Below are positions 32,634 to 41,474 of a stretch of DNA of 50,333 bases, one piece after another. The translations under genes were made by a program, and so were the position numbers. This stretch comes from Chloroflexota bacterium (GTDB taxonomy: Bacteria > Chloroflexota > Anaerolineae > Promineifilales > Promineifilaceae): assembly GCA_024277135.1 (NCBI GenBank), contig JAJRVV010000075.1, positions 1 through 50,333 on the forward strand, in the 5' to 3' direction. The notes beneath the pieces were generated by a model. It worked only from the letters and a program-made list of their open reading frames with translations. It was not told where the DNA came from and did no database searches. Numbering within the stretch: the stretch's first letter is position 1; the number at the start of each line of letters is the position of its first letter.

Positions 32634-33812
32634 TTAGGGAACGGCGATCACGTCAGAAATCGCTGTCCAGGCGCCGTTTTGAATTTCATAGAACTGCACG
32701 CCTTTGTTGCCGGCATGGTTGCTGCTGCTGAAATTCAAGTTTTGGGTAATGCCGCCGGTGCTGACGTTGGACATGCTTTCCAGCGCCGCTTTGATGTTGG
32801 GACCGGTGATTTCGTTGCCGTCAGCCGCCGCCTTCTCAATGCCGGCCGTCATCATCTTCATCGTCAACCACCCCTGAACGTAGCGGATGCCTTTTGCTTC
32901 CAGGCTGCTGCCATTGGCTTTCAGGTATTCATCCATTTCTTCCAGACCGGCTGCGCCGCTGCCGGGGAAGGCGAAGGGGCTGGCCCCCATCACGCCCTCG
33001 CCAGCGCTGCCGGCCAGGCTGACGAACAGCTCGTCGGTACACCAGTTGAGGCAAACCACCTGCACATCCAGGCCGAAGTCAACGATGTTTTTCACCAGCG
33101 TAGATGCCGGGGAGGAGACGTTCTGGATCAGGAGGTATTCGATACCGGCTTCTTGTACCTGGGTGAGTTCGGCCGTGAAGTCGGTGGCGCCGCCGGGCAT
33201 GGGGAAGACCTCCATTGAAGCGCCATTGGCTTCGGCGTGCTCTGTGGCCATGGCCACAGGAGATTTACCGAAGGGGCTGTCGTGATGGAAGATGGCGAAT
33301 TTGGTGGCGCCGTTGTCCAGACCCCACTGCACGGACGCCACCGCTTGCGCGCCGTAGCCAGTGCCGATCAAGAAGTTGTAGGGGGCTTCATCCGGGTTGC
33401 CCAATACGTCGGAGTATGAGGCCGACATGAAGGGAATTTCGTCGGTGCCGATGCGGCTGCGTAAGGCTTCGGTATCGCCCGTGCCCCAACCCTGGAAGAC
33501 GACGACGCCCTGGTTGACGTATTGCGTGTACAACTGCTCGCCCTGATCTACTTTGTAGGCGTAATCGGCTGAGATCAATTCCAGCGGACGGCCGTCAACG
33601 CCACCCTGTTCGTTGTACCACGCCACAAAATTCTTAACCCCTTCTGAATATGGCGTGCCTACATCTGAAGTGGGGCCGGTGAGGTCAAAAATGGCGCCGA
33701 TCTTAATCGGCTCATCACTGCAGCCGCCGCCACAGGCGGATAACACCAGCATGACCGCCAGCGCCAACGCCAGCAGCATCATACCTCTTTTCAAACCACG
33801 TTTTGCAAACAT
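32634..33812 (-). CDS. livK: ABC transporter substrate-binding lipoprotein (LivK/HAAT type)
   Basis: The extracellular receptor of the importer. A signal peptide ends in a lipobox LVLSAC with lipid-carrying Cys27. The mature part begins with IKIGAIFDLTGPTSDVGTPYSEGVKNFVAWYNEQ, the hallmark of type I periplasmic binding proteins, and contains the VDGRPLELISAD pattern. Length 392 is normal. I start at ATG 33812, because AGGAGG at 33818-33823 fits it; the longer reading from 33851 does not. In an organism without an outer membrane, the lipoprotein would be tethered to the cytoplasmic membrane. The neighbouring ligases suggest the ligand is a carboxylic acid rather than an amino acid (inference). 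Confidence 0.93.
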   Translation of the reverse strand: MFAKRGLKRGMMLLALALAVMLVLSACGGGCSDEPIKIGAIFDLTGPTSDVGTPYSEGVKNFVAWYNEQGGVDGRPLELISADYAYKVDQGEQLYTQYVNQGVVVFQGWGTGDTEALRSRIGTDEIPFMSASYSDVLGNPDEAPYNFLIGTGYGAQAVASVQWGLDNGATKFAIFHHDSPFGKSPVAMATEHAEANGASMEVFPMPGGATDFTAELTQVQEAGIEYLLIQNVSSPASTLVKNIVDFGLDVQVVCLNWCTDELFVSLAGSAGEGVMGASPFAFPGSGAAGLEEMDEYLKANGSSLEAKGIRYVQGWLTMKMMTAGIEKAAADGNEITGPNIKAALESMSNVSTGGITQNLNFSSSNHAGNKGVQFYEIQNGAWTAISDVIAVP

Positions 33813-33913
33813 ATCTGCCTCCTCATAAACTAAACATAAAGTGTGGATCAATCTTCTCTACGCGCCGGATGGTCGAAAGCGGCCAGGGTTCCGTTTCGGC
33901 CGTTGGCAGCGCG

Positions 33914-34975
33914 TTAATAACTAAATGGCCAAAGTCGAAAATAATCCTTGATGTCGCGCCAGATTTTCGCCAATCCCTCTGGCTCAAAGACCAGAAACAG
34001 GATAATGGTGATGCCAAACACCGCTTGTTGGGCAAAAGGAACTAACCGGGCGATGCCAAGCCCGGAACCGCTAAACATTTGCCCCAAATTGCTGAGAAGG
34101 GCGGGGACAAGCACCATGAAAATAGAGCCATACACCGAGCCACTGACAGACCCCAGCCCGCCGATGATGATGACGGCCAGATAGAAAATGGAAGTATCAA
34201 TCGTGAATCGCTCGTAGTTGATGATGCCTCGATATTGGCCCAGGAGCGCCCCGGCCAATCCTACAATGAAGGAAGAAGTGGCGAAGGATAGCAGTTTGTA
34301 GCGAAACAGATTGACGCCCATCACCTCGGCCGCGATATCCTGATCGCGGATGGCGATGAAGGCGCGTCCCACCCGGGTGCGGAACAGATTGACGGCGAAC
34401 AAAATTGTCAAGAACACCAACCCATAGATGAGCCAGTAGAACCAGAAATTTAGCCCGCCAAATGGCCCTACTTTCAGTTTGTGCAGAGCCGTGCCAAAAA
34501 CGGTGATAGGGGGAACCACCAGCGCATCCACGCCCAATGGCGAGCGCACGATGCCCCATTGGATGATTTGTTGGGCGGCCAGGGTGGCAATTGCCAGATA
34601 CAATCCTTTTAACCGCAGGGAGGGGAGGCCGAAGAAGGCGCCAACCAGGGCGGTGACGACGCAGGCAACCGGGATCGTCAAATACCAGGGTAAGCCGACA
34701 TAGGTGACTAGGATGCCGGATGTGTAGGCTCCAATTGCCATGAAGCCGCCCTGTCCCAGGCTGATCTGGCCGGTGAAGCCGGTAAGGATGTTGATGCCGA
34801 TGGCGCCTATGGAGACGATGCCGATGGTGTTGGCCAGGGTGAGGGTGTAGCTGTTGCCAAAGAAGGGGAATATCAAGACGAAGGCAACGCTAAGGATGAT
34901 GCGCCAGCGCATGATCGGTGTGCGCCGCAAGGCCATGTCGCTTTCGTAGGTGGTGTGAAAAATGCCAGATTCCAT
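33914..34975 (-). CDS. livM: Branched-chain-type ABC transporter permease (LivM)
   Basis: The second membrane subunit, 353 residues with about nine hydrophobic helices. Family motifs visible are the N-terminal SIGAIGINILTGFTGQISLGQGGFMAIGAYT and the EAA-like coupling segment around GRAFIAIRDQDIAAEVMGVN. A ribosome site GAGGT is 4 bases before the ATG. It lies between livH (12 bases) and livK (101 bases). With LivH it forms the channel, with LivF and LivG driving it. Confidence 0.93.
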   Translation of the reverse strand: MESGIFHTTYESDMALRRTPIMRWRIILSVAFVLIFPFFGNSYTLTLANTIGIVSIGAIGINILTGFTGQISLGQGGFMAIGAYTSGILVTYVGLPWYLTIPVACVVTALVGAFFGLPSLRLKGLYLAIATLAAQQIIQWGIVRSPLGVDALVVPPITVFGTALHKLKVGPFGGLNFWFYWLIYGLVFLTILFAVNLFRTRVGRAFIAIRDQDIAAEVMGVNLFRYKLLSFATSSFIVGLAGALLGQYRGIINYERFTIDTSIFYLAVIIIGGLGSVSGSVYGSIFMVLVPALLSNLGQMFSGSGLGIARLVPFAQQAVFGITIILFLVFEPEGLAKIWRDIKDYFRLWPFSY

Positions 34976-34987
34976 AGTGACCTCAAA

Positions 34988-35869
34988 TTACACTCGCTCG
35001 ATTCGTTCTTCGCCAAACAATCCGTATGGTTTGATCATCAGGATGATGATGAGGATGATAAAGGGAAAGACGGTGCGCAGGGCCAGGACGCTGGGGGTGT
35101 AACCGCCGACGTAAGATTCTAGCAGGCCGATGGTGAGGCCGCCGACGATGGCGCCGGGGATGGAGTCTAATCCGCCCAGGATGACCACCGGGAAGACGGT
35201 GAGGCCGATGCTGGAAATGGCGAAGAAGCTGAGTTCGGTGATATTGGCTACGATGATGCCAGCCAGCACGGCCGTGGCCGCCGCAATGCTCCAGGCAATG
35301 GCAAAAATCCTCTGCACGCTGATGCCCATGCTCAAGGCTGCCTGTTGGTCATCGGCCGTGGCGCGCATGGCGATACCTTCTTTGGAATAACGGAAAAATA
35401 GGGTGAACCCGATCAGCATGACGGCCGCCAGACCGATGGCAATAAACCGGTCGGCCGGAACCGTCGCCCCCCCCATGCTTAGGGGCTGGCTGGGCAAGAA
35501 GGATGGGAACTGCTGTCCCATTGTGCCCCAGATGTAGGTGACGATGGAGCGCAGCAGGCTGGATAGGCCGATCGTGACCATGATGACGGAGATGATCGGT
35601 TCGCCGATGAGGGGGCGCAGCACCAGCCGCTCTACGACGATGACCAACAAGACGGCGACAACCAGCGCCAGCACAACGCCAACCGACCAGGGTAAGCCCA
35701 TTTGGGAAATAAGACCGAAGGTGATGTAAGCGCCTACTAGAAGGAAATCGCCTTGGGCGAAGTTGAGTACATCGCTGGCTTTGTAAATCAAGACGAATCC
35801 CAACGCCACCAGGGCAAAGATGGCGCCGTTGGAGAGGCCAGTGAGGGTAAGCTGCAAGAATTTATCCAT
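34988..35869 (-). CDS. livH: Branched-chain-type ABC transporter permease (LivH)
   Basis: The first membrane subunit, 293 residues. N-terminal LTGLSNGAIFALVALGFVLIYKASDVLNFAQGDF is typical of LivH. The coupling segment GIAMRATADDQQAALSMGI and the C-terminal RPYGLFGEE-like end (KPYGLFGEERIERV) fit. About eight membrane helices are expected. It follows the acyl-CoA synthetase gene after 75 bases and precedes livM by 12. No strong ribosome site is seen before the ATG. Confidence 0.93.
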   Translation of the reverse strand: MDKFLQLTLTGLSNGAIFALVALGFVLIYKASDVLNFAQGDFLLVGAYITFGLISQMGLPWSVGVVLALVVAVLLVIVVERLVLRPLIGEPIISVIMVTIGLSSLLRSIVTYIWGTMGQQFPSFLPSQPLSMGGATVPADRFIAIGLAAVMLIGFTLFFRYSKEGIAMRATADDQQAALSMGISVQRIFAIAWSIAAATAVLAGIIVANITELSFFAISSIGLTVFPVVILGGLDSIPGAIVGGLTIGLLESYVGGYTPSVLALRTVFPFIILIIILMIKPYGLFGEERIERV

Positions 35870-35944
35870 AGTGAGCGTCCGTAATATCTATCGGGTGTAT
35901 TGTGCGTAAGGGGCGGGCTGTCATTTTGGTCATGATAAAGCGCC

Positions 35945-37864
35945 TTATCTCCCGCCTGTCTCGCCCTGTGATCTGCCATTGAGCGTTTCGATATGGAGTC
36001 GGGTTTGCAGGGTGGCGGTACGGCCGTCCTGATACGTGATGACTGTTTCCACATCCAGATGATCATTTTGACTGTACAACGCCGAAATAATGTCATCATA
36101 CCGCTGCGCCACAAAACGGCGGCGCACCTTCCGCGTCCGCGTCAACTCCGCATCATCCGCGTCCAACTCCTTATGCAAAAGCAAGAACCGACGCACCCGG
36201 GCCGCTGGCGGCAAATCCGAATTTGCCGCTTCTACCTGATTCCGCACCAATTCATACACCTCATTCTTTTGCGCCAGATCAGTGTAGGTCGTGTAAGCGA
36301 TTTGCCGGTTCTCGGCCCACTTGCCGGTGTTCTCCATGTCAATGTTGATCATCGCCGTCACAAACGGCCAATCGCCGCCAAAGACAACCGCTTCCTTCAC
36401 ATATGGGCTGAACTTCAACTTATTCTCGATAAATTGCGGGCTGAACTTGGTGCCGTCATGCAAAGTCATCACATCTTTGGCCCGGTCAATCACAATCAAA
36501 TGCCCATCTTCGTCAAAATAACCAGCATCGCCAGACAGCAGCCAGCCATCTTCCAGCGATTCGGCCGTGGCTTCAGGATTATTATAATAACCGGCAAAAA
36601 TCGAATCCGACTTCAACAAAATTTCCCCATTTTCGGCGATTTTCACCGCCGTTCCGATCACCGGCGTCCCCACCGTTTGAAACTTGATGTCCCCATCCCG
36701 ATGCAGCACACTGATGCCGCTGGCTTCCGTTTGCCCATAAATCTGCTTGAGATTTACCCCCAGCGCGTGGAAAAAGCGGAATACGTCCGGTCCCAACGCT
36801 GCCCCGCCGGTATAGGCTCGTTTCAAATGACGCAGCCCCAAATGATCCTTGATAGCGACAAAGATCAGCCAATCTGCCAGCTTATATTTCCACTTCATAC
36901 TGCGGCTGGCCTCTTCTTTTCGGAACCGGATATCCGCCATTTCATAGCCGACACCCATTGCCCAATCATAAAGCCGCTTCTTGAGCTTGCTGCTGTCTTC
37001 CATTTTCACCATCACCTGGCTGACCAGATTTTCCCAGATGCGGGGCGGGCTGAACATGGAATGTGGGCCAATTTCGCGGATATTTGCCAGGGCTGTTTCC
37101 GGCTCCTCTGGAAAATTCAAAGTAAATCCCTTTTGCAAACTGCAAGCAAAAGACATCATCTGCTCCCCAATCCAGGCCATCGGCAAAAAGCTAACAAAAC
37201 GGTCATCAGGGTTCAGGGGGTCAATCTGCATTAAATTGCGCCCCATCGAGACCAGATTGCGATGCGTGATCATCGCCAGCTTGGGATTGCCAGTGGTGCC
37301 GGATGTGGCGGCTAAAATAGCCACGTCATCCGCTTTGCCTTCCGCTACCTTTTGCTCAAACCAATCTGGGTTTTCCGCGGCAAACGCTTCCCCCAGCGTT
37401 TCCACGTCGGGAAAATACATCAGGAACTTTTCGGTGTAGTTGCGCAACCCTTTCGGATCATAGTAGATGACTTTTTCCACGCCTTGCAACTCGTCCCACA
37501 TCTCCAGAATTTTGTCTACCTGTTCCTGGTCTTCTACCACGATAAATTTTACCTGGGCGTGGGTGACAATATAAACCATCTCCTTGACCACGGCGTCCTG
37601 GTAGATGCCGATGCTTTTGGCGCCGGCCGCCTGCGCGGCTAATTCAGCGTAAATCCATTCAGGCCGATTATCGCCGATGATAGCCACAGTATCATCCGGC
37701 GTCAGCCCTAAATAAACCAACCCTTGGCAGAAATTGCGGACGTGGTTGAGATACTCATTCCAGGTGATGGATTGCCAGATGCCGTAATCCTTCTCCCTGA
37801 GCGCTTCCGCGTTGCCAAATTCGTGGACTCTTTCAATTAGTAGTTGTGGAAATGTCTCAGCCAT
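35945..37864 (-). CDS. Long-chain-type acyl-CoA synthetase (AMP-forming)
   Basis: An adenylate-forming enzyme of 639 residues related to FadD15/ACSL-type synthetases. It activates a carboxylic acid to its acyl-CoA using ATP. The phosphate-loop motif TSGTTGNPK is at 187-195. IYGQTEASG and the LSGDAGYFDEDGHLIVIDRAKD block supply adenine and hinge contacts. The C-terminal catalytic Lys region is present, although degenerate around LTRTRKVRRRFVAQRY. A ribosome site GGAG is 5 bases before the ATG. It is embedded between livG and livH, so the imported compound is probably trapped by CoA activation. A long reading frame on the opposite strand (35993-37234) is a shadow. Confidence 0.9.
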   Translation of the reverse strand: MAETFPQLLIERVHEFGNAEALREKDYGIWQSITWNEYLNHVRNFCQGLVYLGLTPDDTVAIIGDNRPEWIYAELAAQAAGAKSIGIYQDAVVKEMVYIVTHAQVKFIVVEDQEQVDKILEMWDELQGVEKVIYYDPKGLRNYTEKFLMYFPDVETLGEAFAAENPDWFEQKVAEGKADDVAILAATSGTTGNPKLAMITHRNLVSMGRNLMQIDPLNPDDRFVSFLPMAWIGEQMMSFACSLQKGFTLNFPEEPETALANIREIGPHSMFSPPRIWENLVSQVMVKMEDSSKLKKRLYDWAMGVGYEMADIRFRKEEASRSMKWKYKLADWLIFVAIKDHLGLRHLKRAYTGGAALGPDVFRFFHALGVNLKQIYGQTEASGISVLHRDGDIKFQTVGTPVIGTAVKIAENGEILLKSDSIFAGYYNNPEATAESLEDGWLLSGDAGYFDEDGHLIVIDRAKDVMTLHDGTKFSPQFIENKLKFSPYVKEAVVFGGDWPFVTAMINIDMENTGKWAENRQIAYTTYTDLAQKNEVYELVRNQVEAANSDLPPAARVRRFLLLHKELDADDAELTRTRKVRRRFVAQRYDDIISALYSQNDHLDVETVITYQDGRTATLQTRLHIETLNGRSQGETGGR

Positions 37865-37897
37865 ACCAACTCCGTGAAACGATTGCCGATCACTTGA

Positions 37898-38728
37898 TTA
37901 CACTTCGTGATCTTCGCCTAAGTAGGCCCGAATCACATCTGGATTTCTTTGAACCTCATCCGGAGTGCCGTCACCGATCTTGATGCCGAAGTCCAGCACC
38001 GCCACATGATCTGAAATATCCATCACCACGCCCATATCATGCTCAATAATGATGATGGTGACGCCGTGTTCTTCGTTGATGTCTAGAATAAAGCGGGCCA
38101 TGTCTTCTTTTTCTTCGCTGTTCATCCCAGCCATCGGTTCATCCAGCACCAGGATGCTGGGCTGCAATGCCAATGCCCGTCCCAACTCCACCCGCTTCTG
38201 CAAACCGTATGAAAGCGTGCCCACAGTTTGTTTGCGGATGGCTTCGATTTCCAGAAAATCAATGATGTCTTCCAGGAATTGGCGGTTTGCCACTTCTTCT
38301 TTTTGCGCCGCCCCCCAGTAAAACCCGCCGGTGAAGACGGTGGATTTAAGGTGATTGTGACGGCCCAGCATCAGGTTATCCAGCACGCTCATGTGTTTGA
38401 AAAGTTCGATGTTTTGGAAGGAGCGGGCGAGTCCCAGCCTGGCGATTTGGTACGGCTTCATTTTGGTGAGGACGTGTTCCTCCCCGTTGTAGTAGGCGAT
38501 GCTGCCTTCTTGTGGGTGGTAGAGGCCGCTGATGCAGTTGAGCAGGCTGGTTTTACCGGCGCCGTTGGGACCGATGATGGCCATGATCTCGCTTTGGCGC
38601 ACTTCCATGCTGACGCCGCTGAGCGCCTGCACTCCGCCAAAGGCAAGAAAAACACGGTCTATTTTGAGCTGGAGGTCGCCGGGCTTGAGATTGCTGCTGT
38701 TGAGAACGTGTGAAAATCCACGCGCCAT
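37898..38728 (-). CDS. livG: Branched-chain-amino-acid-type ABC transporter ATP-binding protein
   Basis: The LivG-type ATPase, the first gene of the eight-gene minus-strand operon. Walker A GPNGAGKT is at 53-60, signature LSYGLQKRVELGRAL (Tyr in place of the usual Gly), Walker B ILVLDEPMAGM, and a switch His in IIEHDMGVVM. The N-terminal 20 residues (HVLNSSNLKPGD) extend the usual start. GGAG is 7 bases before the ATG. With LivF, LivH, LivM and LivK it completes a full importer. Confidence 0.92.
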   Translation of the reverse strand: MARGFSHVLNSSNLKPGDLQLKIDRVFLAFGGVQALSGVSMEVRQSEIMAIIGPNGAGKTSLLNCISGLYHPQEGSIAYYNGEEHVLTKMKPYQIARLGLARSFQNIELFKHMSVLDNLMLGRHNHLKSTVFTGGFYWGAAQKEEVANRQFLEDIIDFLEIEAIRKQTVGTLSYGLQKRVELGRALALQPSILVLDEPMAGMNSEEKEDMARFILDINEEHGVTIIIIEHDMGVVMDISDHVAVLDFGIKIGDGTPDEVQRNPDVIRAYLGEDHEV

Positions 38729-38824
38729 GTTTATACTCCATTCGATACAGGACTATCGTACTAACGGAGCCTAGTTTACTCATCTGCCGTTAATGAACTG
38801 TTTACGCGGGCGTTAACGCCTAAA

Positions 38825-38879
38825 TTGCAGGACGATTTTGCAAATCGTTCTCTGGGCGATTTACAAAATCGCTCTACAA
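38825..38879. repeat. Imperfect inverted repeat with CGATTTTGCAAATCG core
   Basis: The left arm (38825-38847) and right arm (38857-38879) are complementary at 19 of 23 positions, and each arm is itself a near palindrome (CGATTTTGCAAATCG; CGATTTACAAAATCG). The element lies in the 195-base gap between the regulator gene and livG. No T-run follows, so a dispersed repeat is more likely than a terminator. Confidence 0.6.
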
Positions 38880-38924
38880 AGAAATCAGCGCAAATCTGCG
38901 GATCATTATTTCTTTGAATTGACC

Positions 38925-41474
38925 TTAAATGATGATGTCCTGGTCGTTGAGGCCGACGTTTGGCCCTTGTAGAGCGAGGCCGGGGATGACGACGGCTCCG
39001 GTTCTGTCTCCGGCGGCTTGGCCCTGGGCGGCGCGGCGCTCGTCGTCCATACCCAGTTCGTCGAAGATGGTGGTGGCGCGGAAGTGGCAATCTACGGCCC
39101 AGGCGGTTTGCCCGGCGCGGTCGTAGAGGCGGCGCATGGTGAGGTAGGCGCGGGCCAGGTCGGGGCGGGCGCGGATGTGGCGCAGCAGGTTCATGGCCTG
39201 GAGCAGATTGGTTTCTATCTGCCGCCAGTTGGGTTTGGGCAGGGTCATGCTGATTTCGGCTTGGACGCGCAGCGCCACCGCTTCTGACCAGCGATTGCCG
39301 GCAGCGGCGGATAATTTGGCGGCGGTGACGGCCGTTCCCAACCCCTTCTCTCCCTCTCCCTGCAGCCACTGCGCCTGCGCCAGATAAATGTAAACCGTAT
39401 GCACCAGCACCCGGTGATCCACTTCCTCAGCCCATTTCAGCGCCGAAGTTAGCTCGTCGTCGCCCGCCTTCGGCTGCCCCGTGTTGATCAAACAACGACT
39501 GATCACCGCCCGCAGCATAAAAGCGTGCGGCGTCATGCCATCCTCCCGCCATAAATCCCGCACCGGCTCCGCGATCTTCAACGCCTGCCGCCATTCGCGC
39601 AGTTCGGCATAGACAAACGCTAACTGCATCCGCGCCACGCCGTACATGGCTCCGGATGGGGCGGCGCTGGCTAAGTCCAGTCCCGATTGGGCGGCGTCAA
39701 TGGCCCGCTGCCAGGAACCCACCCGGGCATAAGCTACGCCCAAATAGCCATAAATGGCGGGCAAATCAGGCGGGGATAACCCTTTTTCAGCCAGATCAAC
39801 ATAGCGCAGCAGGTAGGCGATGGCGTCGTCAAAGCGGCTGAGGACGATGTTAGATCGGCCCAACATGCGCAGGGCGGCAAACCGCATCTCGGCGTCATCC
39901 AACTCTTCAGCGTGGCGCAGAATGCGGCGGGCGTAAGCGTCGGCGGTGTCAGGACGGCCGCGCAGCCAGAAAATTTGCGACGAGCGGTGGAAGATACGGG
40001 CCAGTCGGCCAATATCACCCAGGCTCTCGGCCGCGCGTTCCGTCTCCTGTAAAATTTCCAGCGCTTTGGGCAGCGCGCCTGTGTACGCATACGCCTGCGA
40101 CAACTGCATGTTCAGGTCAATGCGTTCGGCCCGGTCAGCCTTGTTGAGGCTGGGAAAGCGGCCCAGCAGCCCGATGGCGCGCAAGCCAAACTCGCGCGCT
40201 TCGGCGTAGGAACGCACCGCCAGCGCCCGCTGCCCCGCTTGAGCCAGATAAGGCAAAGCGCGGCCCGGTTCGTTGCTCAAATAATAATGATGCGCCAATT
40301 GGGCCGGGTTGGCGTCTGGCTGGTTGGCAGCCAGATATTCGGCCACCTGGAAATGGATCCATTGGCGGCGGGCGCGGCTGAGCTGCTGGTAAGCCACCTG
40401 ACTCAGTTTGTCGTGGGTGAAGTCGTAGCCGTCCCGAATTTCGTTGACCAATCCCCGCGCCAGCCATTCGTCCAGGGCGTCCAGCAGAGATTGGGTGTCG
40501 AATTGGCTCACTTTTTGCAGTAGATCGAAGCTGAATGCGCGGCCAATGGCGGCGGCGACGCCGAGGGCGGCGCGGCTGTGGTCGCTCAATTTGTCCAGAC
40601 GGGATTCGATGACGGCTTGGACTTGCAGGGGGATGGCGAAGAACGGCCGTTGTCCCGCCTGGTCGGTAGGCACGCTCTGCGTCCAATCGCCGCCCGCCTC
40701 CCGCACCGCCCGCGTGGTTTCGATGATGAAAAACGGGTTGCCTTCCGTCTCTTCATAAATGCGGCGGGCAAACAGAGGGTCTAACTCATCATCCCCCATC
40801 AACTGCCGCACCAGCAGCGCCGTTTCTTCCTGAGACAACCGTTCCAATGTCAATGTTTGCATTTGCCCCAATCGCTCCATCTTTCGCAGCAGACGCAGCC
40901 GGTCGGTGGGGATGTCTTCGATGCGGGCCACGCCGATGATTTGGATGGGGGCCTGTTCCAGCCGCTGCGCCAGGTAGCCGAGGAAATTCCAGGTGGGGGC
41001 GTCGGCCCAATGCAGGTTGTCCAGGTAGAGGATGATGGGGCGATGCCGGGCCAGCGCCAGCAGAAAATTACTCAAGCCTTCGATGGTGTGGTAGTGGCGG
41101 CCGGCGCTGTTGGCGGCCAGATCGCGGCCGGGGAATCGGGCGGGCAGGCCGGGGAAAATAGGGAGGAGCGCCGCCATCCAGGGCGGCGGCGGCTGAAATC
41201 GCTCCCAGGGCAATCCTTTGCCGCCGTCGCGCACCGCCTGCACCAGCGGGCTGTATGGGATCATGGACTCGAATTCATGGCCGCGACCACGAAAAATGTA
41301 AACGTCGCCGGCGTCGGCCAGGGCTTCGCTGACCAGCCGGGTTTTGCCCACGCCGGATTCGCCGCGGATGAAGCAGAAGCTGCCGTTGGCTTGCAGGCGG
41401 GGATGGCGCTGTCGCAGCCACGCCAGCTCTCGTTGGCGGCCGATGAAGGGAGTGGCGGGTTTTTCAGAGGACAC
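38925..41474 (-). CDS. AAA ATPase/TPR part of a BTAD-type transcriptional regulator
   Basis: An 849-residue reading with the ATPase core and TPR tail of the LuxR-associated/MalT-like STAND regulators. It begins PATPFIGRQRELAWLRQR. Walker A GESGVGKT is at 38-45 and Walker B ILYLDNLHWAD at about 147-157, followed by helical-repeat segments (many 34-residue-like units, residues about 390-800). There is no DNA-binding domain in this frame. That lies in the preceding reading frame (41261-42280), offset by -1. Start is GTG 41474, inside an ACGGCCGT octamer, with AGGA 5 bases upstream, so separate translation is possible. The more natural reading is one protein broken by a frame change. Signal and targets unknown; malQ is the gene upstream. 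Confidence 0.8.
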   Translation of the reverse strand: MSSEKPATPFIGRQRELAWLRQRHPRLQANGSFCFIRGESGVGKTRLVSEALADAGDVYIFRGRGHEFESMIPYSPLVQAVRDGGKGLPWERFQPPPPWMAALLPIFPGLPARFPGRDLAANSAGRHYHTIEGLSNFLLALARHRPIILYLDNLHWADAPTWNFLGYLAQRLEQAPIQIIGVARIEDIPTDRLRLLRKMERLGQMQTLTLERLSQEETALLVRQLMGDDELDPLFARRIYEETEGNPFFIIETTRAVREAGGDWTQSVPTDQAGQRPFFAIPLQVQAVIESRLDKLSDHSRAALGVAAAIGRAFSFDLLQKVSQFDTQSLLDALDEWLARGLVNEIRDGYDFTHDKLSQVAYQQLSRARRQWIHFQVAEYLAANQPDANPAQLAHHYYLSNEPGRALPYLAQAGQRALAVRSYAEAREFGLRAIGLLGRFPSLNKADRAERIDLNMQLSQAYAYTGALPKALEILQETERAAESLGDIGRLARIFHRSSQIFWLRGRPDTADAYARRILRHAEELDDAEMRFAALRMLGRSNIVLSRFDDAIAYLLRYVDLAEKGLSPPDLPAIYGYLGVAYARVGSWQRAIDAAQSGLDLASAAPSGAMYGVARMQLAFVYAELREWRQALKIAEPVRDLWREDGMTPHAFMLRAVISRCLINTGQPKAGDDELTSALKWAEEVDHRVLVHTVYIYLAQAQWLQGEGEKGLGTAVTAAKLSAAAGNRWSEAVALRVQAEISMTLPKPNWRQIETNLLQAMNLLRHIRARPDLARAYLTMRRLYDRAGQTAWAVDCHFRATTIFDELGMDDERRAAQGQAAGDRTGAVVIPGLALQGPNVGLNDQDIII

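Noticed and set aside
35993..37234. 413-codon frame opposite the acyl-CoA synthetase
   Set aside because: Low-complexity shadow rich in His/Arg/Pro; the real gene on the minus strand has clear AMP-binding motifs.
38776..39369. 197-codon frame at the 3' end of the regulator gene
   Set aside because: Arg/Pro-rich shadow of the ATPase frame that continues into intergenic repeat DNA.
41430..41474. Programmed -1 ribosomal frameshift in the BTAD/ATPase gene
   Set aside because: The only A-rich run (GAAAAACCC) does not form an X-XXY-YYZ heptamer in the upstream frame; a plain frameshift or indel is simpler.
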